Assembly (NCBI GenBank): GCA_944382805.1
Contig: CALWNS010000191.1
Coordinates: 1-6,589 of the forward strand
Source of the DNA: an uncultured Gemmiger sp.
GTDB lineage: Bacteria > Bacillota > Clostridia > Oscillospirales > Ruminococcaceae
Direction of reading: 5' to 3'
DNA length: 6,589 nt
Shown in pieces: positions 1-6,070 of the stretch (the first letter of the stretch is position 1; every line of letters starts with the position of its first letter). A model generated the notes under the pieces. The model was not told the DNA's origin. It was given only the letters and a program-made list of their open reading frames with translations, and made no database searches. Both the position numbers and the translations under genes were made by a program.

Positions 1-1031
1 GCGATGGCCTCCAGGTTTTCCTTGCCGCCGTTGACGTTCTGTTCCCACTCGCCGTCGCGGCGGTTGTAGTCCAGGTAGAGCATACTGGCCACGGCGTCCA
101 CGCGCAGGCCGTCCACATGGTACTGCTCGACCCAGAACAGCGCGCTGGAGATCAGGAAGCTCTGCACCTCCGGCATACCGTAGTTGAACACCATGGTGCC
201 CCATTCTTTGTGTTCGCCGCGGCGGGGGTTGGGGTCCTCGTAGCAGGGCGCGCCGTCGAACCTATACAGGCCGTAGGCGTCCTTGGGGAAATGGGCGGGC
301 ACCCAGTCCAGAATGACGCCGATGCCGGCCTGGTGGAGCTTATCCACAAAGGCCATGAAATCATGCGGGGTGCCGTAGCGGCTGGTGGGGGCGAAATAGC
401 CGGTGACCTGGTAGCCCCAGCTGCCGTCGAACGGGTATTCGGTGATGGGCAGCAGCTCCACATGGGTGTAGCCCATCTCTTTAATGTACGGGATCAGCTC
501 GTCGGCCAGTTCGGAATAGTTGTAGGGCACGCCCTCCTCCTTCATCTTCCAGCTGCCGGCGTGCAGCTCGTAGATGAGCATGGGGCCGTTGATCACATCT
601 TTCTTTTTCTGCGCTTCGTCCCAGGCGGCGTCGCCCCAGGGGTAACCGCCGATGTCGTACACCTTGCTGCCGTTGGCGGGGCGGGTCTCGGCGTGGAAGG
701 CATACGGGTCGGCTTTGAACACAAGCTCGTCCGCCGGGGTGGTGAAGCAGTACTTGTACACATCATACGGCTTGATGCCGGGGATGAAGCGCTCCCAGAC
801 GCCCTCATCCACCTTTTCCATCGGGTGCGCACCGGGGACCCAGCTGTTGAAGTCCCCCACCACCGAAACGGCCTTGGCATGGGGCGCCCAGACGCGGAAC
901 ACCGCGCCGGCCGCGCCATCCTGCTCACACAGATGCGCGCCGAAGTAGCGGTAGGCCTCCATGTTGTTGCCCTGCTTGAACAGATAGATCGGCAGGTCGG
1001 ACGGTTTTGGCGTCTTTTCGTTCTGTTTCAA
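1..1031 (-). CDS. glgB: 1,4-alpha-glucan branching enzyme GlgB, N-terminal part (C-terminus beyond left edge)
   Basis: Cytoplasmic glycogen branching enzyme: it cleaves an alpha-1,4 glucan chain and rejoins it as an alpha-1,6 branch. 343 complete codons are visible. Residues 30-115 form the CBM48-type N-terminal domain (FGAH, FRVWAPHAKAVSVVGDFNSW). The GH13 barrel follows, with YELHAGSW (154-161), DGSWGYQVTGYFAPTSRYG (202-220), DWVPAHFPKD (242-251) and DGLRVDAVASMLYLDY (307-322). D312 is the expected nucleophile and R310 its conserved partner; the acid/base Glu lies outside the window. NGGKENLEAI near the edge is also typical of GlgB. The start is TTG at 1029-1031, with AGGGGAG seven bases upstream. 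The next in-frame ATG (960-962) would remove part of the conserved YLFKQGNNMEAYRYFGAH stretch and has a poor ribosome site. Full length should be about 630-750 residues. Family assignment is near certain; the TTG start is likely. Confidence 0.96.
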   Translation of the reverse strand, partial: MKQNEKTPKPSDLPIYLFKQGNNMEAYRYFGAHLCEQDGAAGAVFRVWAPHAKAVSVVGDFNSWVPGAHPMEKVDEGVWERFIPGIKPYDVYKYCFTTPADELVFKADPYAFHAETRPANGSKVYDIGGYPWGDAAWDEAQKKKDVINGPMLIYELHAGSWKMKEEGVPYNYSELADELIPYIKEMGYTHVELLPITEYPFDGSWGYQVTGYFAPTSRYGTPHDFMAFVDKLHQAGIGVILDWVPAHFPKDAYGLYRFDGAPCYEDPNPRRGEHKEWGTMVFNYGMPEVQSFLISSALFWVEQYHVDGLRVDAVASMLYLDYNRRDGEWEQNVNGGKENLEAI

Positions 1032-1083
1032 AATCGATCTCCCCTTCAAGACCAAGGATTATCCGGCGCGCAGGCACCGCAGG

Positions 1084-1128
1084 GCCGGAAAACGGTCTCT
1101 ATATGATATTATATTACCTGTTTCCGGC
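1084..1128. repeat. Imperfect 13-bp inverted repeat flanking the glgB -10 region
   Basis: The left arm GCCGGAAAACGGT (1084-1096) and the right arm ACCTGTTTCCGGC (1116-1128) are reverse complements at 11 of 13 positions. The 19-base A/T-rich spacer holds the -10 sequences of the glgB promoter. The right arm sits in the -35/-10 spacer and the left arm falls at or just after the expected transcription start. This placement suits a repressor operator made of two half-sites. No regulator family is recognised from the sequence, so the operator role is inference. Confidence 0.4.
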
Positions 1129-1139
1129 AGGAATTTCAA
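1108..1139 (-). promoter_or_regulatory. Probable sigma-A promoter of glgB
   Basis: Reading the minus strand, TTGAAA (1139-1134) matches the -35 consensus at 5 of 6 bases. Two overlapping -10 candidates follow. TAATAT (1116-1111) lies at the ideal 17-base spacing; a perfect TATAAT (1113-1108) lies at 20 bases. Transcription would begin near 1100, giving a leader of about 70 bases before the TTG start of glgB. The region upstream of the -35 (1150-1180) is A/T-rich and could act as an UP element. Which -10 is used cannot be decided by eye. Confidence 0.6.
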
Positions 1140-1236
1140 GGGTTTTCTGTAATAAAGCGCTAAAATTTTCGCAAGCTTTTCCATCGATTTGTGCAATATA
1201 GTCACGCAAGGGGCCAAAAATTCCATAAAGTGAACG

Positions 1237-1283
1237 AAAAAAGCGCTTCCATCGTACTTTTTGGCAAAGTGCGACGGAAGCGC
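1237..1283 (-). terminator. Rho-independent terminator of the SGNH hydrolase gene
   Basis: The arms 1243-1260 (GCGCTTCCATCGTACTTT) and 1266-1283 pair over 18 bases with two non-Watson-Crick positions, one of them a G-U wobble in the minus-strand RNA. The loop is five bases (1261-1265). On the minus strand the hairpin is followed at once by six T residues (1242-1237). It begins nine bases after the TAA stop at 1293-1295. On the plus strand no T-tract follows, so it acts in one direction. It separates the SGNH gene from glgB. Confidence 0.9.
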
Positions 1284-1292
1284 GTTCCGGCT

Positions 1293-2324
1293 TTAAGAAC
1301 CGAGGATATAATAGGGGTCCACCCCTTCGTAGTGGTTGCGGCGATCCCAGGCGGTGTGGGTCTTGAGATATTCGGCCCAGACGCCGTAGCCGGTGGGATT
1401 AAAATGGATGCCGTCCTCGGCCCCGTATTCGTCGATCTGGTCGCCGGCCGGGTAGGACAGGGCCTCCTGCGTGTTGACGAAATAGCAGCCGCGGGTCAGG
1501 GCGATGTTGGCCAGCATATTGTTGACGGTCTGGATGCGGGCGTTGTCCAGGCCGGGGCGGGTCTGCACGGTGGTCTCCTGCACGCCGGGGATGGCCTGGA
1601 TATAAATGGCCACGCCGGGCAGGTTCTGCTGCAGGGTCTCAATCATCTTGTCATAATAGGCGATGAAGGAATCCTCGCTGCCCTGGGTGACCAGGGCGTT
1701 CGTGCCGAACATCACATACAGGAAGTCCGGCTGGGCGGCCACGACCGCATCCAGCGCGGCTTCGTCCACATTGCGGACGTAGTCGTGTACGGTGGCGTTG
1801 TTGACGATGATCTGCGGGCCGGAGCTGCGGTAGCCGCGCACCTGGGCGTTGGGCAGGCCGGTCGCATACAGGCCCATGCCCTCGGTGATGCTGTCGCCCA
1901 GCAGGACCGCAGTGTTAAAGTGTTCGGTGGTCACGCGGCCCTGCTGCGGCAGCGCGACCATGCGGAAATCGGTGTTGCGGTACTCGAAATCGATGGTCTG
2001 CGCCACCGTCTCGCTGGTGTTCCAGGCGGCGTCGTCCACCGCCGGCAGCAGCCGCTGCGGAGCGTAGGCGGCCGTTTCGGAGGTCGCGGTCTCCGGCGTG
2101 GCCGGCGCGGGCGTGGGCGTTGGCGCGGGCGTGGCGGCCGTGACCGGCGTGGCCTGGCCCGCGGGGGGCGCGCCCTGCGGCTCCCCTGCCCCGCGGCCGA
2201 AGCGGAACCAGAAAAGGCCCGCGGCGGCGCACAGCAGCACAAGCACCACCAACAGCGCCACCACGGCGCGGCGGCGGCGTTTTTGACTTTCTATTTTGCG
2301 GCGATAGCAATAGTAATCCGCCAT
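1293..2324 (-). CDS. Membrane-anchored SGNH/GDSL-family hydrolase (343 aa)
   Basis: Predicted cell-surface esterase or acyl/acetyl hydrolase; the substrate is unknown. A basic N-terminus (RRKIESQKRRRR, 8-19) precedes one hydrophobic segment (about 20-40), so the protein should be type II, with its C-terminal domain outside. Residues 49-85 are a Pro/Thr/Ala-rich stalk. The SGNH domain starts near 137. Block I is GDSITEG (143-149, nucleophile S145), block II probably includes G164, block III is FGTNAL (206-211, N209), and block V is DGIHFNPTGY (304-313, D304 and H307). All catalytic positions are present. There is no lipobox and no clear signal-peptidase site. The ATG start has CAGGAG six bases upstream. 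The gene is flanked by its own promoter and terminator, so it appears monocistronic. Possible roles are deacetylation of peptidoglycan or of a surface polysaccharide; the sequence does not decide between them. Confidence 0.88.
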   Translation of the reverse strand: MADYYCYRRKIESQKRRRRAVVALLVVLVLLCAAAGLFWFRFGRGAGEPQGAPPAGQATPVTAATPAPTPTPAPATPETATSETAAYAPQRLLPAVDDAAWNTSETVAQTIDFEYRNTDFRMVALPQQGRVTTEHFNTAVLLGDSITEGMGLYATGLPNAQVRGYRSSGPQIIVNNATVHDYVRNVDEAALDAVVAAQPDFLYVMFGTNALVTQGSEDSFIAYYDKMIETLQQNLPGVAIYIQAIPGVQETTVQTRPGLDNARIQTVNNMLANIALTRGCYFVNTQEALSYPAGDQIDEYGAEDGIHFNPTGYGVWAEYLKTHTAWDRRNHYEGVDPYYILGS

Positions 2325-2387
2325 GACATTCTCCTGTTTACTTTCCCTTTAGGTATGGTTTGAGCGGCCGCACTGCGCGGTCTATAT

Positions 2388-2417
2388 ATTATACCTCTTT
2401 TATACAGGTGTACGCAA
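2388..2417 (-). promoter_or_regulatory. Probable promoter of the SGNH hydrolase gene
   Basis: On the minus strand a perfect TATAAT (2393-2388) lies 18 bases after TTGCGT (2417-2412), a weak -35 that matches the consensus only at TTG. Transcription would start near 2380, giving a leader of about 55 bases that contains the palindromic GCGGCCGC. The promoter is divergent from that of the DegV gene; the two -35 boxes are 76 bases apart. The weak -35 hints that an activator may be needed, but this is inference. Confidence 0.6.
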
Positions 2418-2431
2418 GAGACAGAGGGCTT

Positions 2432-2450
2432 CTGTAACATACTTTTACAG
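2432..2450. repeat. Palindrome CTGTAA-N7-TTACAG, operator candidate
   Basis: CTGTAA (2432-2437) and TTACAG (2445-2450) are perfect reverse complements separated by seven bases. The 19-base site lies between the two divergent promoters, 14 bases upstream of the SGNH-gene -35. Its size and symmetry fit a dimeric helix-turn-helix repressor or activator. The regulator is not identifiable from the sequence. Confidence 0.35.
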
Positions 2451-2471
2451 TTTTTTCGGTTTTGGCGCGGG

Positions 2472-2483
2472 GTGAAATTTCAC
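2472..2483. repeat. Perfect 12-bp palindrome GTGAAATTTCAC upstream of the degV promoter
   Basis: The perfect palindrome GTGAAATTTCAC ends ten bases before the -35 box of the DegV gene. That places it where an activator or repressor would contact RNA polymerase. It does not match the FabT or FapR operators as I know them, so a link to fatty-acid regulation is not supported by the sequence alone. A chance palindrome of this length is possible. Confidence 0.35.
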
Positions 2484-2493
2484 AGTTCTGACC

Positions 2494-2522
2494 TTGACGG
2501 CGTTCCGCACGGGGCCTATAAT
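2494..2522 (+). promoter_or_regulatory. Strong sigma-A promoter of the DegV-family gene
   Basis: TTGACG (2494-2499) matches the -35 consensus at 5 of 6 bases and is followed after exactly 17 bases by a perfect TATAAT (2517-2522). The start of transcription should be near 2529, giving a leader of about 54 bases. This is the best-matching promoter in the window and suggests high or constitutive expression unless the nearby palindromes act as operators. Confidence 0.85.
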
Positions 2523-2554
2523 AAAACATGAGAGATAGTTAGATACCAAACAAA

Positions 2555-2570
2555 TGCCCACCTGCGGGCA
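2555..2570 (+). promoter_or_regulatory. Small hairpin abutting the degV ribosome binding site
   Basis: TGCCC (2555-2559) and GGGCA (2566-2570) form a perfect five-base, mostly G-C stem with a six-base loop. The last stem base, A2570, is also the first base of the Shine-Dalgarno AGGAGG (2570-2575), which lies seven bases before the ATG. The hairpin leaves most of the ribosome site free. It may stabilise the leader or tune initiation; a regulatory role is only a possibility. Confidence 0.35.
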
Positions 2571-2582
2571 GGAGGATTTGCC

Positions 2583-3422
2583 ATGGCCTGGATGATCGTT
2601 TCCGACACTTCGTGTGATATCCGCGCGCTGGAGCCGCTTTCCCCCGGCGTCCAGTTTGCGCTGGTCCCGTTCAAGATCCGCATCGGGCAGCGCGAATACG
2701 TTGACCTGCCCACGCTGAACGTGCCGCAGATGATGCAGGCCATGACCGATTACAACGGCGCTTCCACCTCCGCCTGCCCCAGCCCGGAGGAATGGGCTGA
2801 GCGGTTCCTGCAGGGGGACGAGGTGATCGCGCTGACCATCAGCAGCAACCTTTCGGGCAGCTACAACGCCGCGATGGCCGCGCGGGACATGGTGCTGGAG
2901 GAACACCCCGAAAAGAAGATCTTTGTGCTGGACACCCTGAGCTGTTCGGGCGCGCTGGCCAGCGCCGCCATGCTGGCCAACCGCATGATCGGTGAAGGCG
3001 CGGGGTTCGAGGCGGTGTGCCAGGCGCTGACCGAACAGAACGCCGCCGGGCACATCCTGTTTGCGCTGGCCAGCTTTGACAACCTGGCCAAGAACGGGCG
3101 CGTGTCCAAGGTGGTCGGCTTTATTGCCGGGCGGCTGAATATGCGCGTGCTGGGCCGGCGCACGGCGGACGGGAAAATCGACTTCTTTTATAAGACACGC
3201 GGCGAATCCCGCGTGCTGGCGCGCATTTTGGAACAGATGGACCGCGACTGTTTCGACGGCGGCACGCCGGTGCAGCTAGCCCACTGCAACAACGAAAACG
3301 CCGCCGCCCTGCTTGTGCGCGGCATCCGCGCCAAATGGCCCCAGGCCGAAGTGCTGGTACACCCGTGCGGCGGCCTGTGCAGCTTTTACGCCCAGGACCA
3401 GGGCCTGATCCTGACCTATTAA
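2583..3422 (+). CDS. DegV-family (FakB-like) fatty-acid-binding protein (279 aa)
   Basis: DegV proteins bind one fatty acid. FakB-type members present it to the kinase FakA, which makes acyl-phosphate for phospholipid synthesis. Visible family signatures are SDTSCDI (7-13), the PF-IRI stretch (29-34), STSACPSPEEW (61-71, in place of the usual TSQPSP-type motif), ISSNLSGSYNAA (86-97), the DNLAKNGRVS stretch (166-175, usually L-KGGRIS) and the C-terminal GGLCSFYAQDQGLI (263-276). The length is normal for the family. The ATG start has AGGAGG seven bases upstream and a near-consensus promoter. No fakA-like (Dak2/DhaK-domain) gene is adjacent, so a FakB role rests on family knowledge only. The convergent neighbour shares its terminator. 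The family call is secure; the lipid specificity is unknown. Confidence 0.93.
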   Translation: MAWMIVSDTSCDIRALEPLSPGVQFALVPFKIRIGQREYVDLPTLNVPQMMQAMTDYNGASTSACPSPEEWAERFLQGDEVIALTISSNLSGSYNAAMAARDMVLEEHPEKKIFVLDTLSCSGALASAAMLANRMIGEGAGFEAVCQALTEQNAAGHILFALASFDNLAKNGRVSKVVGFIAGRLNMRVLGRRTADGKIDFFYKTRGESRVLARILEQMDRDCFDGGTPVQLAHCNNENAAALLVRGIRAKWPQAEVLVHPCGGLCSFYAQDQGLILTY

Positions 3423-3439
3423 AGCCCGCTATAAAGCAA

Positions 3440-3482
3440 AAGCCGCCCCGCGGCGCAGGCAGACTGCGCCGCGGGGCGGCTT
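3440..3482. terminator. Bidirectional intrinsic terminator between convergent genes
   Basis: The arms 3440-3457 (AAGCCGCCCCGCGGCGCA) and 3465-3482 are perfect reverse complements over 18 bases, with a seven-base loop (3458-3464). The hairpin lies between the DegV stop (3420-3422) and the stop of the convergent signalling gene (3494-3496). On the minus strand the stem runs into TTTTGCTTT, a fair T-tract. On the plus strand the tail TTGGTTATTG is poorer in T, so it should terminate better for the minus-strand operon. Confidence 0.92.
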
Positions 3483-3493
3483 GGTTATTGCGT

Positions 3494-6070
3494 TCATTTC
3501 CGGGGCTGCGGGGCGCTTTGTTCCCCCGGCGCCTCCGGCTCGCTCTGGTCGCGCAGGATCGGCATACGGCCGCTTTCGACCAGCTCGATGAACACCCGGC
3601 CCAGCTGCGGGTCGAACTGGGTGCCCAAGTTGCGGCGGATCTCCTCCAGCGCGCAGTCCACGCTCATCGCCTCTTTATAGCTGCGGCGGGAGATCATGGC
3701 GTCGAAGGAATCGGCCAGGCACAGGCAGCGCGCACCGACGGGGATGGACTCGCCGGCAATGCCGCGCGGGTAGCCGCGGCCGTCCCAGCGCTCGTGGTGG
3801 CCCAGCACGGAGGGGACCACGTAATCCAGCGAGGGCAGGTAGCGGATCATCGAGATGGACGCTTCGACGTGCTGCTTGACCACCGCATACTCCTCGTCGG
3901 TCAGGCGCTCCTTTTTGGAAAGGATGGCCTCCGGCGTGCCGATCTTGCCGATGTCGTGCAGCAGGCCGGCCTGGCGGATGATCTCCACGTGCTCGGCGTC
4001 CAGCTGCAGTTCCCGGGCCAGGGCGGCGGCGTATTCGGCCACATGGTTGGAGTGGGAGAAGGTGTAATGGTCCTTGGCGTCGATGGCCGCCGTCAATGCA
4101 TAGATGGTGGGGGCGCAGTTTTCGGCCAGCTCGCGCTTGGAGCGCAGGCCGGCGGCAATGCGCGCGCCCTCGTTTTCTTTCTGGTAGCGGACGATCTTGT
4201 TCTTGCCGTCCCGCTTGCCCGAATACACGGCCATGCCGGCATAGGTGAACAGTTCGTCCACGTTGATGGCGTTGCTGGGGTAAGAGCTGATGCCGGCGCA
4301 GAAGGTCAGGAACTTGCGGGTCTTTTCGCCCGAGCGCAGGATCTCGCCGTTGAGCCAGTCACGCGCGTGCTCGGCGCAGGCCGCCGCATCGGCCGAGGAG
4401 CCGAACGGGAAGCTGACCGCAAATTCCTTGCCGCTGTAGCGCGCCACCATGCCCCGGCCTTCGGTCAGGCAGACGAGCGCTTCGCCAAAGCGCTTGAGGA
4501 TGCGGTCGCCCTCCGCCGAACCGTACAGCTCGTTGTAAAGGTGGAAATCATCAAAGCTGATGAGCAGCAGCGAGAGCTGCGCCTTGCGGCAGAGTTCGAA
4601 CTCCCGCGCGATGTTCTCCTGGAAATAGCTGCGGTTGTACAGGTTGGTCAGCGGGTCGCGCTGGGCTTTCTTTTCCAGCGCGTCGTACAGCATGGCGTTG
4701 TTCAGCGCGATGGCCAGCACGGCGGTCGTCGATTCCAGGAAGGACAGCTGCCCCTGCAGCGAGCGGCGGCGGCCGTGGCTGCCCGGCTCGCCGGAGAACA
4801 GCGTGACGGCGACCAGTTCGCCGCCGCTGAGCACCGGCAGCGCCAGCGTCACGTTCAGCTGTTCCAGGCGGTCTTTTTCTTTCTGCCACATGGCGCGGTA
4901 GCCGCGGGTGCGCGTGAACTCGGCATAGGTCACGCTGCGGCCGGTGCGCTGCAGCAGTTCGACCAGCGGGTGGCCGGCCGTAAGTTCATCGGCGTTGGCC
5001 AGCTCCATGCGGGTGGAGTCCTGCATTTGGTAGTTGCCGCTGCCGTCGCGCAGGAACACGCGCGCGGTCTGGCCGGGCAGGTTTTGCTGCAGGAAATCGC
5101 GGTAAAGGCCGAGCAGTTCGTCCAGGTGCAGCGTTTTGTTGACCGCCGTGCTGAACTGGCGGATCTCCTCCTCCTGCTCCTCGGTGCCGCGCAGCAGCAG
5201 GTTGCCCATCAAAAAGCGGATCAGCGCGCTGATGAGCACCGTCATGGCCGAGAACAGCAGCGCGATGGCCACGGTGCGCAGCTGGTTGGAGGTGGAGATG
5301 TGCTGGTCAAAGAATTCCACAAACGGCTCGTAGCCATTGACCAAAATCAGCGTGGAGCAGATGACCGACAGCGCATAGACCGGCGCGTCGGTGGCAAAGC
5401 TGCGCAGCTGCACCACGCGCCGCCGGCACAGCATATAGTACAGGCAGACGGCGTTGACGCAGCAGGAGAAAGTATCGACCGGCAGCGAGACCATCTGCGG
5501 CAGCATGGCCGAAGCCGTGCCGATAAGCATGACGGACACGCCGATGATCATGGGCGTGAACTGGCGCACCGTGGCTTTGCCGGCGCGGCAGTTTTGATAG
5601 ACCAGGCACCAGGCCAGGCCAAGGGTCAGCACCGCCACGACCAGCGGCAGCGCGATCCAGGGAGAGATGCCGTATTCAAACCGGCGCTCCCCCGCCACCA
5701 CCGTCATGTGCGGGTCGGTGATGAAGACGTTGAACATATTCAGGACCGCTACCATGACCCAGAATACGAACAGCGACACCCGCAGGAAGCTGCCTTTGGC
5801 TTCCGTATAACAATAGACGAAGTTGAAGATGGCAAACGGGACCAGGAAAATGCCGGTGATGGAGACCATGTACCAGAATTCCGGCCCCGGCCAGACGGTC
5901 ATGCGCATGAACAGCGAGCCGGCCGTCCAGGCGGTGAACACCGCCTGCTGCACAATGAACGCATTGACCAGCCGGCTTTTGCGCGCCGAAAGCACGGCGA
6001 GCAAAAGCAGCAGGTTGCAGATCATCGAGACCAGCGGCACCACGATGAAAAGGCGTTCGTTCAGGCTCAA
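3494..6070 (-). CDS. Membrane sensor: multi-TM, GAF, degenerate GGDEF, intact HD-GYP phosphodiesterase (858 aa)
   Basis: Predicted membrane-bound cyclic-di-GMP phosphodiesterase. About eight or nine hydrophobic segments fill residues 7-290 (roughly 7-28, 36-57, 66-88, 97-117, 136-158, 171-190, 198-216, 230-247, 264-287), resembling 7TM sensor regions of histidine kinases. A GAF-like domain covers about 300-465. The GGDEF domain (471-629) keeps RDPLTNLYNR, N513 and GD (521-522). However, the signature is SGKEF (546-550), and the first metal Asp of the DID-F motif is S505. The RxxD inhibitory site reads ExxG. The HD-GYP domain (650-835) is complete: HDIGK (705-709), H734, HHERWDGRGYPRG (758-770) and D787 in ADSFDAM. 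A Pro-rich tail ends the protein. The start is TTG at 6068-6070, with AAGGGGG nine bases upstream, overlapping the TGA of the upstream gene (TTGA), so translation is probably coupled. The operon ends at the hairpin at 3440-3482. Confidence 0.93.
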   Translation of the reverse strand: MSLNERLFIVVPLVSMICNLLLLLAVLSARKSRLVNAFIVQQAVFTAWTAGSLFMRMTVWPGPEFWYMVSITGIFLVPFAIFNFVYCYTEAKGSFLRVSLFVFWVMVAVLNMFNVFITDPHMTVVAGERRFEYGISPWIALPLVVAVLTLGLAWCLVYQNCRAGKATVRQFTPMIIGVSVMLIGTASAMLPQMVSLPVDTFSCCVNAVCLYYMLCRRRVVQLRSFATDAPVYALSVICSTLILVNGYEPFVEFFDQHISTSNQLRTVAIALLFSAMTVLISALIRFLMGNLLLRGTEEQEEEIRQFSTAVNKTLHLDELLGLYRDFLQQNLPGQTARVFLRDGSGNYQMQDSTRMELANADELTAGHPLVELLQRTGRSVTYAEFTRTRGYRAMWQKEKDRLEQLNVTLALPVLSGGELVAVTLFSGEPGSHGRRRSLQGQLSFLESTTAVLAIALNNAMLYDALEKKAQRDPLTNLYNRSYFQENIAREFELCRKAQLSLLLISFDDFHLYNELYGSAEGDRILKRFGEALVCLTEGRGMVARYSGKEFAVSFPFGSSADAAACAEHARDWLNGEILRSGEKTRKFLTFCAGISSYPSNAINVDELFTYAGMAVYSGKRDGKNKIVRYQKENEGARIAAGLRSKRELAENCAPTIYALTAAIDAKDHYTFSHSNHVAEYAAALARELQLDAEHVEIIRQAGLLHDIGKIGTPEAILSKKERLTDEEYAVVKQHVEASISMIRYLPSLDYVVPSVLGHHERWDGRGYPRGIAGESIPVGARCLCLADSFDAMISRRSYKEAMSVDCALEEIRRNLGTQFDPQLGRVFIELVESGRMPILRDQSEPEAPGEQSAPQPRK

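Noticed and set aside
117..1106. A 329-codon open frame on the plus strand opposite glgB
   Set aside because: It is antisense to unmistakable GlgB motifs, and its translation is low-complexity and without family signatures.
1191..2363. A 390-codon open frame on the plus strand opposite the SGNH hydrolase
   Set aside because: It runs antisense through the SGNH catalytic blocks, the terminator and the promoter, and contains a Gly/Arg-rich run made from the stalk-coding DNA. It is a shadow.
2361..2380. Palindromic GCGGCCGC in the SGNH-gene leader as a regulatory element
   Set aside because: Short G/C palindromes are common in DNA of this composition, and nothing else supports a function.
2432..2456. 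CTGTAA-N7-TTACAG followed by six T residues as a plus-strand terminator
   Set aside because: The six-base stem is A/T-rich and weak, and no plus-strand gene ends upstream. It is better read as an operator-like palindrome.
2445..3053. A 202-codon open frame on the minus strand opposite degV
   Set aside because: It overlaps the DegV coding region and promoter and shows no domain. The plus strand has promoter, ribosome site and family motifs.
1621..5092. The peptide LQQNLPG occurs in both the SGNH hydrolase (231-237) and the signalling protein (327-333) with similar DNA
   Set aside because: The two places are in unrelated domains, the shared stretch is short, and no flanking similarity is seen. 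It is coincidence, not a repeat.
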